Shown: piece after piece, positions 12,263 through 22,866 of the stretch
How the letters are laid out: each line of letters opens with the position of its first letter
Numbering within the stretch: position 1 is the first letter of the stretch
DNA from: Megalobrama amblycephala
Taxonomy: Eukaryota > Chordata > Actinopteri > Cypriniformes > Xenocyprididae
Assembly (NCBI RefSeq): GCF_018812025.1
Contig: NC_063066.1
Location: 4,597,382 to 4,661,381, forward strand
Direction: 5' to 3'
Length of the DNA: 64,000 bases
Notes under the pieces: generated by a model
What the model was told of the DNA's origin: nothing
The model's database searches: none
Seen by the model: the letters and a program-made list of their open reading frames with translations, nothing else
Translations under genes and position numbers: made by a program

Positions 12263-13220
12263 TTAAAATGTTAAAACTAAGATGGAAAATTATAATTTTC
12301 CATCTTAATTTTATCTGATGGGGTTGAGTTGTACCCTCCCTGACTATAATACACCTCATAAAGTATGATACTACTTACCATCTTCTGCACCACTGTTAAA
12401 TTATGTCATTTCTGGTAAATGATGTCACATATGGGTGGAGTCTAAATTATTATTGTCGGAGAATGTTTGGCATGACGGGGTTGAGTTTAGACTGAGGGAC
12501 ATAACTTTATAGTCTGTTTTTTATAACATATCTTGAATTTTTTTAGAAAATTATTTTTTCACAAGAAAGTAACACAAATAAATACTTTAAATATTGCCAA
12601 AAAATATAGACATTGTGATTTTGTTTGCCTCAGGGACATGACAAAATGCTTAGTGAACCACCAGTTTAAAAAGTCTGGGGGGCTGAAATATTACCAAATC
12701 CCGGGAATGTTTTAGCCTCGGTCGCTTCTCATGCACTGTATTTATGTGCGTGGGCACATATTATGACAAAATCAAAAAGAAAGTGGAAATATCCATATTA
12801 ACAACGACAACCCGCTCAATATGACGCTCACGCTCTATAGAGGGTGTTTATTTTGGGTGTTTCGAGGGACTTTATGTACCGCAAATTCATATGTATGAGT
12901 CTCTGTGTGTTTATACTGTATGTGGTATAGTGAAATACAGGGCAAAAACATGTGGGAGAGCTGGAACAAGCCCTGGAGTGCATTAGTCCAGGTTCTCTAG
13001 TTTTTTAAGTTGAACTTACTTCAAAGGTAGCCGATTCTTTCTTGACTCATTGGACCTGGCGTACCCTTGCTATAAACAGAGAGAGAGAGATAATGGGTTT
13101 CAGTCTATTGGCTGTATCTGATGATATTCCTTAAACTTTTTATAAACATAAACACCAGATAAAATGAATCACACTTCTTTTAAGGTCAGCTGCTGCTTCC
13201 AAATGTTTTTACTTGCTCAT

Positions 13221-13237
13221 ACTGCCCCCTCCTGGTG
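13221..13237 (-). promoter_or_regulatory. CTCF-like motif
   Basis: The minus strand reads CACCAGGAGGGGGCAGT, a good match to the vertebrate CTCF core (CCANNAGGGGGC). It lies in single-copy intergenic sequence. Occupancy cannot be known from sequence. Confidence 0.4.
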
Positions 13238-13751
13238 TAATACAGGTACTCAGAATGTTTATTGTCATTCATTGGCTGTCAGAGTGAGACTGCTTACCTA
13301 AATTGACCCCCTGATGAGAAACTAATTTCCCAGAGCTCAAAGTACATAATGGTCAGCACTTAACATAAATGACAAAGGTGACTCATGCTGTTGGCTATCA
13401 CTCTACAAATGATGGGGATCATCAGGAGACGAGGGACTAAATTAGCCTCTGGTCTCTTAGCGAGTGATTCAACCATACTCATTTTGAATGAATGATTCTA
13501 AATTAAAGAAAATATCCCTTCTTAAGGGATTTCTACTTAACTTTGTCCAGAGACAGATGTTTCCACCAAATATATACAATATGTGGAGAGTGGTGATATC
13601 ATTACCGAAAGAAAACAGTCATTTCTTTATGTCTGGTTGTTTAGGCCTGGAACATATTATGATTATATACAGTATTTTTCATTCAGGATGAAAACATGTT
13701 CATTTTAAAAAGCGATTTTTAACACCCCTTACTCTTGTTTAGTGTTGACTG

Positions 13752-13949
13752 CACTGTAAAAAAATTATTTTCATGATTTGTTATCACAACATTTTTTCTT
13801 TTGGCAAATCAACTAGCATAATATTTTGAGTTTCTGTTGATTAAACCAGTCGCCTTTATTGCAGTAACTAACATTTCTAATTTCAATGATCTAAAAATTT
13901 TAAGGCAACTTACTTTTTTAAGTTAAACCAACAATTCTTTTTTACAGTG
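13752..13949. mobile_element. 198-bp MITE with CACTGTAAAAAA ends
   Basis: The terminal repeats are CACTGTAAAAAA and TTTTTTACAGTG. The AT-rich interior has no coding capacity. Confidence 0.6.
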
Positions 13950-14896
13950 TGCATTTGTGGTGAGAGGACATAATGACAGGTTGCTGTTTCTGTGTGCAAT
14001 AGTTTGTTTGATAGGGTTGGGCTGTTGCCATAGCAATGTAAAGCTGACCTATAATGCATGTGCAGCCTTCATTCTCGTGTGTTGAATTGTTTTTTCTCGG
14101 AAGAAGCTGCAATTTACCTCACCAACATTGATAACCAGGAAACCACAGCAGCGCTTCCAGTCCGAGCTGGAATGAAGCATGCATTCATGGAAGAGTTATG
14201 TATGGAATGCACTAAATGTCAGAAAATAAAACATGTGCATAGTCACGATTTTTACCTTATTTTTTACTTACTCGATTGCTTGTGCAAAAAAAGGGCCATT
14301 ACTCTGTCAACTGAATTAAAAAATAGGACTTTCTAAGAACAATTTAAGAAGATTTGTGATGTTATTATAGGAAAAGTAAAGTAGCATGTACAGGGAACAT
14401 TTCTTTTATAGCTTTGTGTATGTGCTTTTAGTAAAACCTACTGTCTGTAAAGCCTTATTCTGTAAATGACAAGCAAGACAGATGGAAAATGTGCAAATAA
14501 ATGGCTACATAAAGGTAAATATCTACAGTATAGGGGAGAGCAGGGAGTGACACGGTCAGTAATAACACAGAAGAAGTAGAAGACTCTGTGTAAAACTATA
14601 AAGGACAAACTAAAAATGTGTGATAATGTTAATGGATGTACTATTCAACATTTCACACAAGCCGTTCATTTGCATGTATAATAAAACTTTAGGTTAAATA
14701 TCAAGTCAGAGCAGAAATGACTTGTAAGCCTGTTTTGTGTATTTGTTCTGTATTTGTATGTCTTTAGGCTATTTGTTGTTCTGATGAATCTGTTTAAGAA
14801 TTAGAATGGTAAAAATGAAACAAGGATTAGGGAATTGATAATGAGAAGATGGGGGAAAAAAAGCACAAACATTTAAACTGACAAAATTAAAAATGT

Positions 14897-14925
14897 CAGA
14901 TCTTGCAAATGGGGTGCAAGATCTG
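14897..14925. repeat. 11-bp perfect stem-loop
   Basis: CAGATCTTGCA and TGCAAGATCTG are separated by 7 nt, just upstream of a half copy of the TTAA/GTGAACTA family. It is probably part of transposon debris. Confidence 0.5.
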
Positions 14926-14984
14926 TTTGGTTACTGACATTTTTCCAAACATCTTTCTTTGTGTTCAGCAAAACAAAGAAACTC

Positions 14985-15058
14985 ATACAGGTTTGGAACT
15001 ACTTGAGGGTGAGTAAATGATGACAGAATTTTTATTTTTGGGTGAACTGTCCCTTTAA
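14985..15058. repeat. half copy of the TTAA hairpin family
   Basis: It carries acttgagggtgagtaaatga, tgacagaattttta and gggtgaactgtccctttaa. This is the right arm of the family found complete at 18927-19400. The left arm is missing. Confidence 0.6.
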
Positions 15059-15290
15059 GAAAGGCCTATTGTAGGACCGTGAGAAACATAAAGTGTGCCC
15101 AAACTTTTGACAATGAATATGTGGTTTTATACACAAATACTATATAAAATGAAAACCTGTAGTATAAAATTAAAACATTGAAAGACGAATTTGAGGTGTA
15201 GACCTTATTCACAGCAGTGCCATCTTTAATTTTTAACGGGAATGAAAGAGGCTGTGGGGGATAGACATAACATGATAACACGTATAACAT

Positions 15291-16373
15291 GAGCACTGAC
15301 AGGTGAAGTGAATAACACTGATCATCTCTTCATCACGGCACCTGTTAGTGGGTGGATATATTAGGCAGCAAGTGAACATTTTGTCCTCAAAGTTGATGTG
15401 TTAGAAGCAGGAAAAATGGACAAGCGTAAGGATTTGAGTGAGTTTGACAAGACGACTCGGTCAGAGCATCTCCAAAACTGCAGCTCTTGTGGGGTGTTCC
15501 CGGTCTGCAGTGGTCAGTATCTATCAAAAGTGGTCCAAGGAAGGAACAGTGGTGAACCGGCGACAGGGTCATGGGCGGCCGAGACTCAGCGAAGGCTGGC
15601 CCGTGTGATCCGATCCAACAGATGAGCTGCTGTAGCTCAAATTGCTCAAGAAGTTAATGATGGTTCTGATAGAAAGGTGTCAGAATACACACGTATGGAG
15701 CTGCATAGCTGCAGACCAGTCAGGGTGACCAAGGCTGACCCGCCGAAAGCACCAACAGTGGACACGTGAGCATCAGAATTGGACCACGGAGCAATGGAAG
15801 AAGGTTGTCTGGTCTGATGAATCACATTTTCTTTTGCATCACGTGGATGGCCGGGTACGTGTGCGTCGCTTACCTGCGGAACACATGGCACCAGGATGCA
15901 CTATGGGAAGAAGGCAAGCCGGCGGAGGCAGTGTGATGCTTTGGGCAATGTTCTGCTGGGAAACCTTGGGTCCTGCCATCCATGTGGTTGTTACTTTGAC
16001 ACGCACCACCTACCTAAGCATCATGGAAACTGTATTCCCTGGTGGCTGTGGTCTCTTTCAGCAGGATAATGCTCCTGCCACAAAGAAAAAATGGTTCAGG
16101 AATGGTTTGAGGAGCACAACAACCAGTTTGAGGTGTTGACTTGGCCTCCAAATTCCCCAGATCTCAATCCAATCGAGCATCTGTGGGATGTGCTGAACAA
16201 ACAAGTCTGATCCATGGAGGCTCCACCTCACAACTTACAGGACTTAAAGGAACATCTTGGGGTCCACAGCACACCTTCAGGGGTCTAGTGGAGTCCTCGA
16301 CGGGTCAGGGCTTTAAATGTGGACCAACACAATAATAGAAAGGTGGTCATAATGTTATGCCTGATTGGTATAC
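15291..16373 (+). pseudogene. decayed Tc1/mariner transposon with transposase pseudogene
   Basis: The reading frame starts near 15416 (MDKRKDLSEFDK), a typical Tc1 paired-type helix-turn-helix start, then shifts frame. The catalytic region is visible as VVWSDESHF (first Asp), LFQQDNAPAT (second Asp) and, after another frameshift near 16100, PPNSPDLNPIEHLWD (Glu). Several frameshifts and stops (such as TGA in NKQV*SMEAPP) make it dead. The right end has the inverted-repeat sequence GGTGGTCATAATGTTATGCC. The matching left terminus is missing. Confidence 0.85.
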
Positions 16374-16829
16374 ATCTCTTCAGTGGGTTGTACTGTGTTA
16401 TTTAATGTGTTTTGGATCGTTCTGCAAAATATATTTCCAAGAAAATTACAGACAACATGAGCTGTGGAAAATTATAAGTGATCAAGGAGATTTATACAGC
16501 TTTTTTCCAGGTCTCACAGCCTCGCTTTTATACCTGTCATGGCGCTGCTCTGAATAAGGTCTATTTCATAAACACTGAGCTGTACCCCAGGCGCCCACGC
16601 GATGTCTCTGTTTCCCAGACAACAGCTCGCGCACAACCCTGGAGAGCAGCATGCGCCCTTTTACCTTGACAACGGTGTGTGTCTCTTCTGGTTTACCACT
16701 ACTACTGGCAATCGATATCGCTCGTAACCTGTCTAAGAAATCAACGCACCAGATGCCACTCTGCAGCATTCATCCGTTTTAATATGCTAATGAGGAAAAC
16801 AATGCATGTCATACTTCTCGTGACTAAGC

Positions 16830-17039
16830 TCACCGCGCGCGGCATGATCGGAATGCGTGACGCGGGGCCTGGTGCGTGAACCTGTTTCTCAGCCAAGGAC
16901 CGTAAGAACAGGTGGTACTGAAGCAACATTAGTCAGTCTTGCTTTCGAGGTCAGATTAACTTTGACAGAGCGGTACACTGCTTGTTGTTGCGATGTTTCA
17001 GTGTTCTGCGTCCAAGGAATCTCCGCTGTAAACATACAG
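16830..17039 (+). promoter_or_regulatory. arhgef37: candidate CpG-rich promoter and 5' UTR exon of arhgef37
   Basis: This is the only clearly CpG-dense block upstream of the gene (for example ccgcgcgcggcatgatcg and gcgtgacgcgggg near 16835-16870). It ends at a consensus donor, CAG|gtaaga, at 17039/17040. The first coding exon starts at an acceptor with no upstream stop, so a 5' exon is required. The transcription start cannot be fixed from sequence. A weaker alternative donor (AAGG|gttagt) lies at 20021/20022. Confidence 0.4.
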
Positions 17040-17118
17040 GTAAGAACACAGGTGAGATGCAAACGTGTATTTAGCTCTACAGTCGAGATTTCACGCTGCG
17101 CGTCAACCATAAGATTAA

Positions 17119-17330
17119 AGGGACAGTTCACTCAAAATGAAACTCCTTCCATTATTTACTCAACCTCTCTTCAAACCCGTTTGACTGACTTTCTTATGTG
17201 GAAAACAAACGAAGATGATACGGAATGGCAGTCTCAGTCATCACTCACTTTAATGGTCTGGAAAAGGATGTACTCTAACTCGTAAATGATGGTGTGGAAA
17301 TAGTATAATTTTCATTTTTGAGTGAGCTAC
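17119..17330 (+). mobile_element. TTAA hairpin-family element truncated by a palindrome insertion
   Basis: It begins after TTAA (17115-17118) with AGGGACAGTTCACTCAAAAT and ends near ttttcatttttgagtgagct, short of its final base pairs. The 17332 palindrome abuts this broken end. Confidence 0.55.
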
Positions 17331-17331
17331 A

Positions 17332-17802
17332 CAGGTAAAAAAAAAAAAAAAAAGTAAATTTCTATAATGTACTTAAAGTTCTCTATTTCGTGCACTAATT
17401 TTGTACTTAATATACTTAAAGTTCTTCTTTAGTACGTCTTAAGATAATCTTAAGGACATCTAAGTGTACTCAACTGTGCTCTTTTGAGACGGCATTAAAT
17501 ATGAACTAAAATGTGCTGTATTTAAAAAATGTATTTAGATATCACTTATAGTACATTTGAACCCATCATGTACTACGAGTGATATCTAAATATATTTTTT
17601 AAATACAGAGATGGTATATTAAAAGCACATTTTAGTTCATATTTCATGCCGTCTCAAAATAGCACAGTTGAGTACACTTAGATGTTCTTAAGATTATCTT
17701 AAGACGTACTAAAGAAGAATTTTTAGTATATTAAGTACATAATTAGTGCACAAAAATAGAGCACTTTAAGTACATTATAGAAGTGTACTTTTTTTTCACC
17801 TG
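17332..17802. mobile_element. 471-bp near-perfect palindromic (foldback) element
   Basis: The left arm (17332 to about 17560) and right arm (about 17575 to 17802) are reverse complements over almost their full length, starting CAGGT plus an A-run and ending in a T-run plus CACCTG. Matching arm blocks include ctaaagttctt/aagaagaattt, gagacggcattaaatatgaa and tgatatctaaatatattttt. No coding capacity. The superfamily is unknown. Confidence 0.8.
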
Positions 17803-18926
17803 GGTTTACAATGTGTAAGGTGAAATTACGTATTATGTGACTGAGGATTGAGTGAATACATTTGTTGAATAATTGTGAACATAGATTACAAAATAAATTG
17901 TATCGTAATCATACAACACTGGTTTTTCATGTTCATGACAAACAGTTTTCCTAGTACATAGTCCATTTGTTGTCAGGAAAAAATATAGCCTAAGTAACTG
18001 ATAAGATGTCATTAATGAGTTTCTAGGAGCCTTTTATTATAGGACTAAGTATCATGCTATAAATGCAAATCAATTTATGTATAATATATTCAGTTCATTT
18101 GCATAAATTAAGAAACACACACACACATTCCACATAATGTAAGGCTGCTGTCAGAGTTTTTGATATGACATCTCAAGCATTTTCCTGCAGTGTGTCATGC
18201 TATACTTCCTTAACTAGTTAAAAGTCAGTTTGAAACGGAAGTTGTGATAGACTTTTTCTTCCCTGTTGTGACACACATCTACGTGAAATGGCTTCTCAGA
18301 CAAGAAAAAATGTAGGGCGGGACTTGATTTTGTCTGTTGAATTGATTGGATGGTTGTGGTTTGCTATTGGTCGATCTAATGTGAGTGACAGGTTGATCCG
18401 CTGTTATAGATTTTAAAGTAGGCCTATGTGTGTTTTCTGAAGACGGAAACCCATGACCTTTGAGTTGCAGGCATTGTGCTCACTATAATCTACATTTTTT
18501 TTTAAATACAATAAATAAAATAAGTAAAAAATGTCAATGCAGTGAACTACACAATTCAATATTTTTTCTCATTATAAATTACATTAACGGCATAATGCGA
18601 ATAACAAGTTTGCTTGAAAAAATGACAAAGTGAACATGCATATATGCATGTGAATATGCATTTCTGAATATCACTTTTATGGTTGATCGACAATTTACAC
18701 ATTTTAATAGGAATCCACACGATTAAGAATTTCAAATAAAGTTGAAAGATTTCGCAACAGGTTCAAGTCGGTCATGCGAATTTGCCACTTGCCACTCTTT
18801 TGTGACTCATAAATTGCTACTCTATTGACAATAAACAATAGGCATTTTTTCCCCATTTTGCTAATGTGACCGAACCTTTAGTATTTGGATTACCCCCCTT
18901 TTGGCCATACTTGAAATGTTTATTCA
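17803..18926. other. AT-rich intron 1/intergenic sequence, no gene recognised
   Basis: It holds short CA repeats near 18117 and low-complexity AT stretches. No exon or RNA gene is seen. Confidence 0.5.
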
Positions 18927-19400
18927 AGGGTTAGTTCACCCAAAAATGAATTTTCTGTCATTAATTACTCACCCTCATGTCATTCCAAACCCGAAAGACC
19001 TTCGTTCATCTTCAGAACACAAAAAATAAGATATTTTTGATGAAATCCAAGAGTTTTTTTTTTTTTTTAAATCTCCCATAGAAAGCAACGAAATTACACA
19101 TTCAAGTTCCAGAGAAGTTGTAAAGACATCATTAAGATTGCAGTGGTTCAACTTTAATATTATGAAGCGACAAGAATACTTTTTGTGTGCAAAAACAAAA
19201 CAAAAATAATGACTTTATTCAACCAATTCCTCTACCCTGTCAGTCTCTTACGATAAAAAAATTTCATATTTCATACTCTCAGATTTCATCAAAAATATCT
19301 CAATTTGTGTTCCGAAGTTGAATGAAGGTCTTGCGGGTGTGGAACAACATGAGGGTGAGTAATTAATGGCAGAAATTTCATTTTTGGGTGAACTAACCCT
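18927..19400. mobile_element. 474-bp hairpin MITE of the TTAA family (GGGTTAGTTCACCC)
   Basis: The ends AGGGTTAGTTCACCCAAAAA and its reverse complement are followed on the right by TTAA (19401-19404). The left flank is TTCA, one base off. The arms cover the outer roughly 180 bp each, so the transcript would fold into a long hairpin. Confidence 0.75.
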
Positions 19401-19404
19401 TTAA

Positions 19405-21100
19405 AGTCTAAAAATAGAATTTAAGGATTTTGGATCTTACACTGTTTATTTCAAGGTCTAAAAATATCCTAGATTTTTAATGTAGTTTCAAACTTGTAGA
19501 AATTTGTGCAAATTTGAACCTAAAATCTTAATGATAACAACACTTTGTGTCCATTTTCATCCTGAAGTTGTCAGGATGTGTTTAAAACAGTTGGCTTTTT
19601 AACACCTCCCATTGACCAACAAGTCAGCGAGTTCTTTCCTGGCCACATGGGGCTTTTGTTTACTGCAGTTGCTGCACAGTTGAGTCTGAGTGTGTTGCAC
19701 CAGCTCTTGAACTCATGCCATCCAATCAGCTTCATCCTTCGCAGGCGTCACTTCCTTCCCAATGACTCCTGCGGTCAATCTGTGTATTTATTAAAGTGTG
19801 TGTATCTGCAGTGGTCCATTCCAGATCCCCACTGCTAAAATCCCACCTCCCCCCGGCTTACTCCTGCCAGCTGACCCACCCATCCCCCCCTTCCCTCACA
19901 CACCCGTGCCACATGAGGCCCTGCAGTGTGACTCAGTGGACAAACTTACACCAGTCTGAGAGTCTGGCCCAGGCTTTCCCCAGCTGCACACCTCGTTTTT
20001 CCAGCGCTAGAGACACCAAGGGTTAGTATTTCCCTTGCTGTAAAGGTAATGATGCATTCGGTTGTTTTCTTGGGATTGTTCTTGTTGTAAACCTGTAATT
20101 TCTTTACTCCTTTAAGTAGGGGTTAGTCATACTGCAGTGCACCACTGTTAAAGCTCTCAGTGAGCGAGCGTAAGCGCTGCGCTACATGCTGAGTTTGTGG
20201 TTTTCGCTTTGAGTGTGCTTGTCTTGAGCACTTGCTACAAGTATGTTGTTTTCTTATTAATGGCAACGGATGTGGTGAGATTTGTGCTTAAAGTTTTTCT
20301 TTGTAAACATAGATGTGCTTACAGATCAATGTGCATGTGGGTGTAGCAGGAATTGTAACTAAGGTGTTTGTGGTCATCTTCAATGACTGCACAAATATCA
20401 TAAAAGTTTGTTAGACTCTGACCTTGAGTTTGTTTATTTTTTGGATATATATATGTTTTATTACAATGAAGTGCATTGCAATCAAAAGCTGTCTTTGGTA
20501 GCATCTTCTTTGAAAGTGTAAGGGTCTTCAGACACATGGTGTTTTACCCCCTCTGGGTAGGTGACAATACAGAGCACTCAGCCCTTTATGGGTGGTCCTT
20601 ATAGTATGTGTCGGAGGAGTCTGGTTTATGTGTAATAGTCCTGATTGATGACCGGTTTTAACTTATTTGAGATAAGCTTATAAGGGAAGTTCATGCAATC
20701 CAAGATCAGCATTCTTTTAAGGGGCGTTTACACTGACAAATAACCGCAGATACAGAGCAATCGGAAGTCATTTATTTTCAATGAGACTTGGCTATTTGAG
20801 TTCAGATATTATTCAGATGCGCAGTGACTATCAGTGGGAGTGCAGTAAGTATGTTTACATGTGCAGTTATTATGGACTTACAGTGGGTTTTTGCCTAATC
20901 AAGCCATTGTTGTTGTTGTTAACTAAAACTATTTAAAATTTGCTATTTAAATGTTTCTGGTAATTGAAATGAAGCTGAAATAAGATATAAATGTTAGATG
21001 GAAAAACTTGGTTATTTCAGTTAGTTGCCAAGGCAGAATTGCTCATTTTGTTGTTTAAGTACTATACTTAGTAAAACTGAAATAAAAATAAAGCTGAAAT
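19405..21100. other. intron 1/upstream region, no coding exon recognised
   Basis: 19740-20021 is GC-richer, with a TATTTATTAA box-like motif at 19785, an AP-1 site TGACTCA at 19929-19935 and a possible donor AAGG|gttagt at 20021/20022. It could be an alternative first exon of arhgef37. The rest shows nothing recognisable. Confidence 0.3.
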
Positions 21101-21101
21101 A

Positions 21102-21377
21102 TAGTTTGCCAGAGGAGAACTGGCCCTCCGACTAAGCCTGGTTTCTCCCAAGGTTTTTTTTCCTCTCCATTTTAACACCTATTTTCCACTTGTTTGCCAC
21201 CTGATGTCACCTGTTGGAGTTTGGGTTCAATGCCACTGTCGCCTTTGGCTTAGTTGGGGACACTTGATATTTGAATAAATCATTTCAAAATAATGTACCA
21301 GTTATCAATGTAAAGCTGCTTTGACCCAATCTACAAAAAAAAAAAGCGCTATATAAATAAAGGTGACTTGACTTGAC
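21102..21377 (+). repeat. non-LTR retroelement 3' tail
   Basis: It contains tggtttctcccaaggttttt, gtcgcctttggcttagttgg and the terminal gcgctatataaataaaggtg, followed by a short GACTT tail. A constant 3' end plus pentamer tail is typical of LINE/SINE tails in cyprinids. Confidence 0.6.
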
Positions 21378-21817
21378 ATGACATACTGTAGGGATGGGCG
21401 GATTTCCCAAAATTTCATATCACGATCTAGGGGTGGGCGATATGACCAAAATGTTAAGATAGGAGTAATTTTATATCATGATAATATTAATTTGGCTTTA
21501 AATAAGTTTTTTATATCACATCACAGTTTTTCATAACATTGAAATGTCATAATTCTACACCATTTTCAATATTTAAAAAATGAATACTAGCCTAAAAAGA
21601 CTCTCAAGCTTACTGAAGAAAAGAAAACAGTGACAGAGAACAGTCTTTTGTTTAATATTAATGACACAGACAGCAGCAGGTATTTGCATGGATGCATGGA
21701 TCTAATATAATGACACGCATCCGATTTCTGTTTATTCACTTAAGATGTAACTGACTGTCTTTATGTACAGTAAATACTCGCCAAGATGGACATTTTTGTA
21801 TATATTTGACTATTTAA

Positions 21818-22442
21818 CCCTTATGCGGTCTTCGCATAAGGAACTACACTCGTGGTCTTCGGGGTCTCTGGAGACTCCGGCAACAAAATGCAATTTTGTA
21901 ACAATATAATATATTTTTTAAAAACCAATGTAATTTTACTCTGTTTATTAATGTTTTTACTCAACATTTGTGCAGTTTTTGGAGGATTTGTGATATATTT
22001 TAAATTTATATAAATAAATTAAAAAATCTTATTTTTATATAAAAAGCAGCTTTTTATGTAAAATTCACTTTATGAAATTTTTCATTCATGGGGATAACAT
22101 GGAACATTTGACATGGTTTAGTGTGAGATTTTTGCCCATCTTTTGGAAAATGCAGTTATAAAAGTAAAAAAACTATAATTTTTACCAGTAGATGGCTGCA
22201 GAGCTCCACTATTCGCTATGTGCTATTTGAATGACTGAAAGACGTCTTTTCACAATTTTTTTTCAGTTGGATTCATATCTAAATGTTATGAAATCACAAA
22301 AATTACTTTTTACTAAATTTAGATCTTAAAAGTGTTAACCACCGTACAAAGTCTCATGCCATTTGGACAAAGAGAACATTTTTTTTTAAATTTGAGCAAA
22401 CATCATTTGCGGGTCAAAAAGACCCCAAAGACCGCATAAGGG
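21818..22442. mobile_element. 625-bp piggyBac-type MITE
   Basis: It is flanked by TTAA (21814-21817 and 22443-22446). It has 15-bp perfect terminal inverted repeats CCCTTATGCGGTCTT. A TTAA duplication plus ends beginning CCC fits piggyBac. No transposase frame remains. It ends about 125 bp before the first coding exon of arhgef37. Confidence 0.75.
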
Positions 22443-22578
22443 TTAAGCATGCACAATATGCATATTGTGCATTACCATCGGACAGGTAAACATATTTACT
22501 GTGAGTGCTCCCTGTTAAGTTCTTTAGAAATGTAAAAGCTGATTAACCACTTTTATGTGCATTTTAGGCATTCCTGAT

Positions 22579-22866
22579 ATGGCGAATTCGCTGAAGGCAA
22601 ATGTAAGATTGATGGCAAAGGATGAGATCAGAGAGGAGAAGGAAGAAGCTAAAGAAATAGATGACACCCTGGAAGAGCCTACAGAAGAAGAAGAGGATGA
22701 AGAAGAGAGGAAGGCACGGGCCGCAGCGGAGGAGGCAGCAGCCAGAGAGAGAGCCGCTCAGAGGCAGCACATGACGGTAGAGGAGCTGGTGCAGACTGAG
22801 AGGAACTACCTGAAACATCTGCAGCTCTGTACGGTCACCATCCACAGCAACCTGCAGAAACTCCAG
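22579..22866 (+). CDS. arhgef37: arhgef37 coding exon 1 (N-terminus and start of DH domain)
   Basis: The acceptor is the AG at 22566-22567, so the exon starts at 22568 and the ATG lies 11 nt inside it. Residues 1-96 end in phase 0 before the donor gtacac. The segment contains a run of about 30 mostly acidic residues followed by an Ala/Glu/Arg stretch. It then enters the first DH helix ([14 protein letters not shown]). No in-frame stop lies between acceptor and ATG, so at least one upstream exon must exist and is expected to be untranslated. Confidence 0.9.

Noticed and set aside
15416..16335. functional Tc1 transposase
   Set aside because: Catalytic motifs are recognisable but split over frames with stops, and the left terminal repeat is missing.
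16857..17285. 142-residue open frame in the CpG-rich block
   Set aside because: It runs through a splice donor and into a TTAA-family repeat. There is no domain similarity, and it is better explained as 5' UTR/promoter sequence.
19578..20026. coding exons in the GC-richer block upstream of arhgef37
   Set aside because: The two open frames have no similarity to the ARHGEF37 N-terminus. At most this is an untranslated exon.
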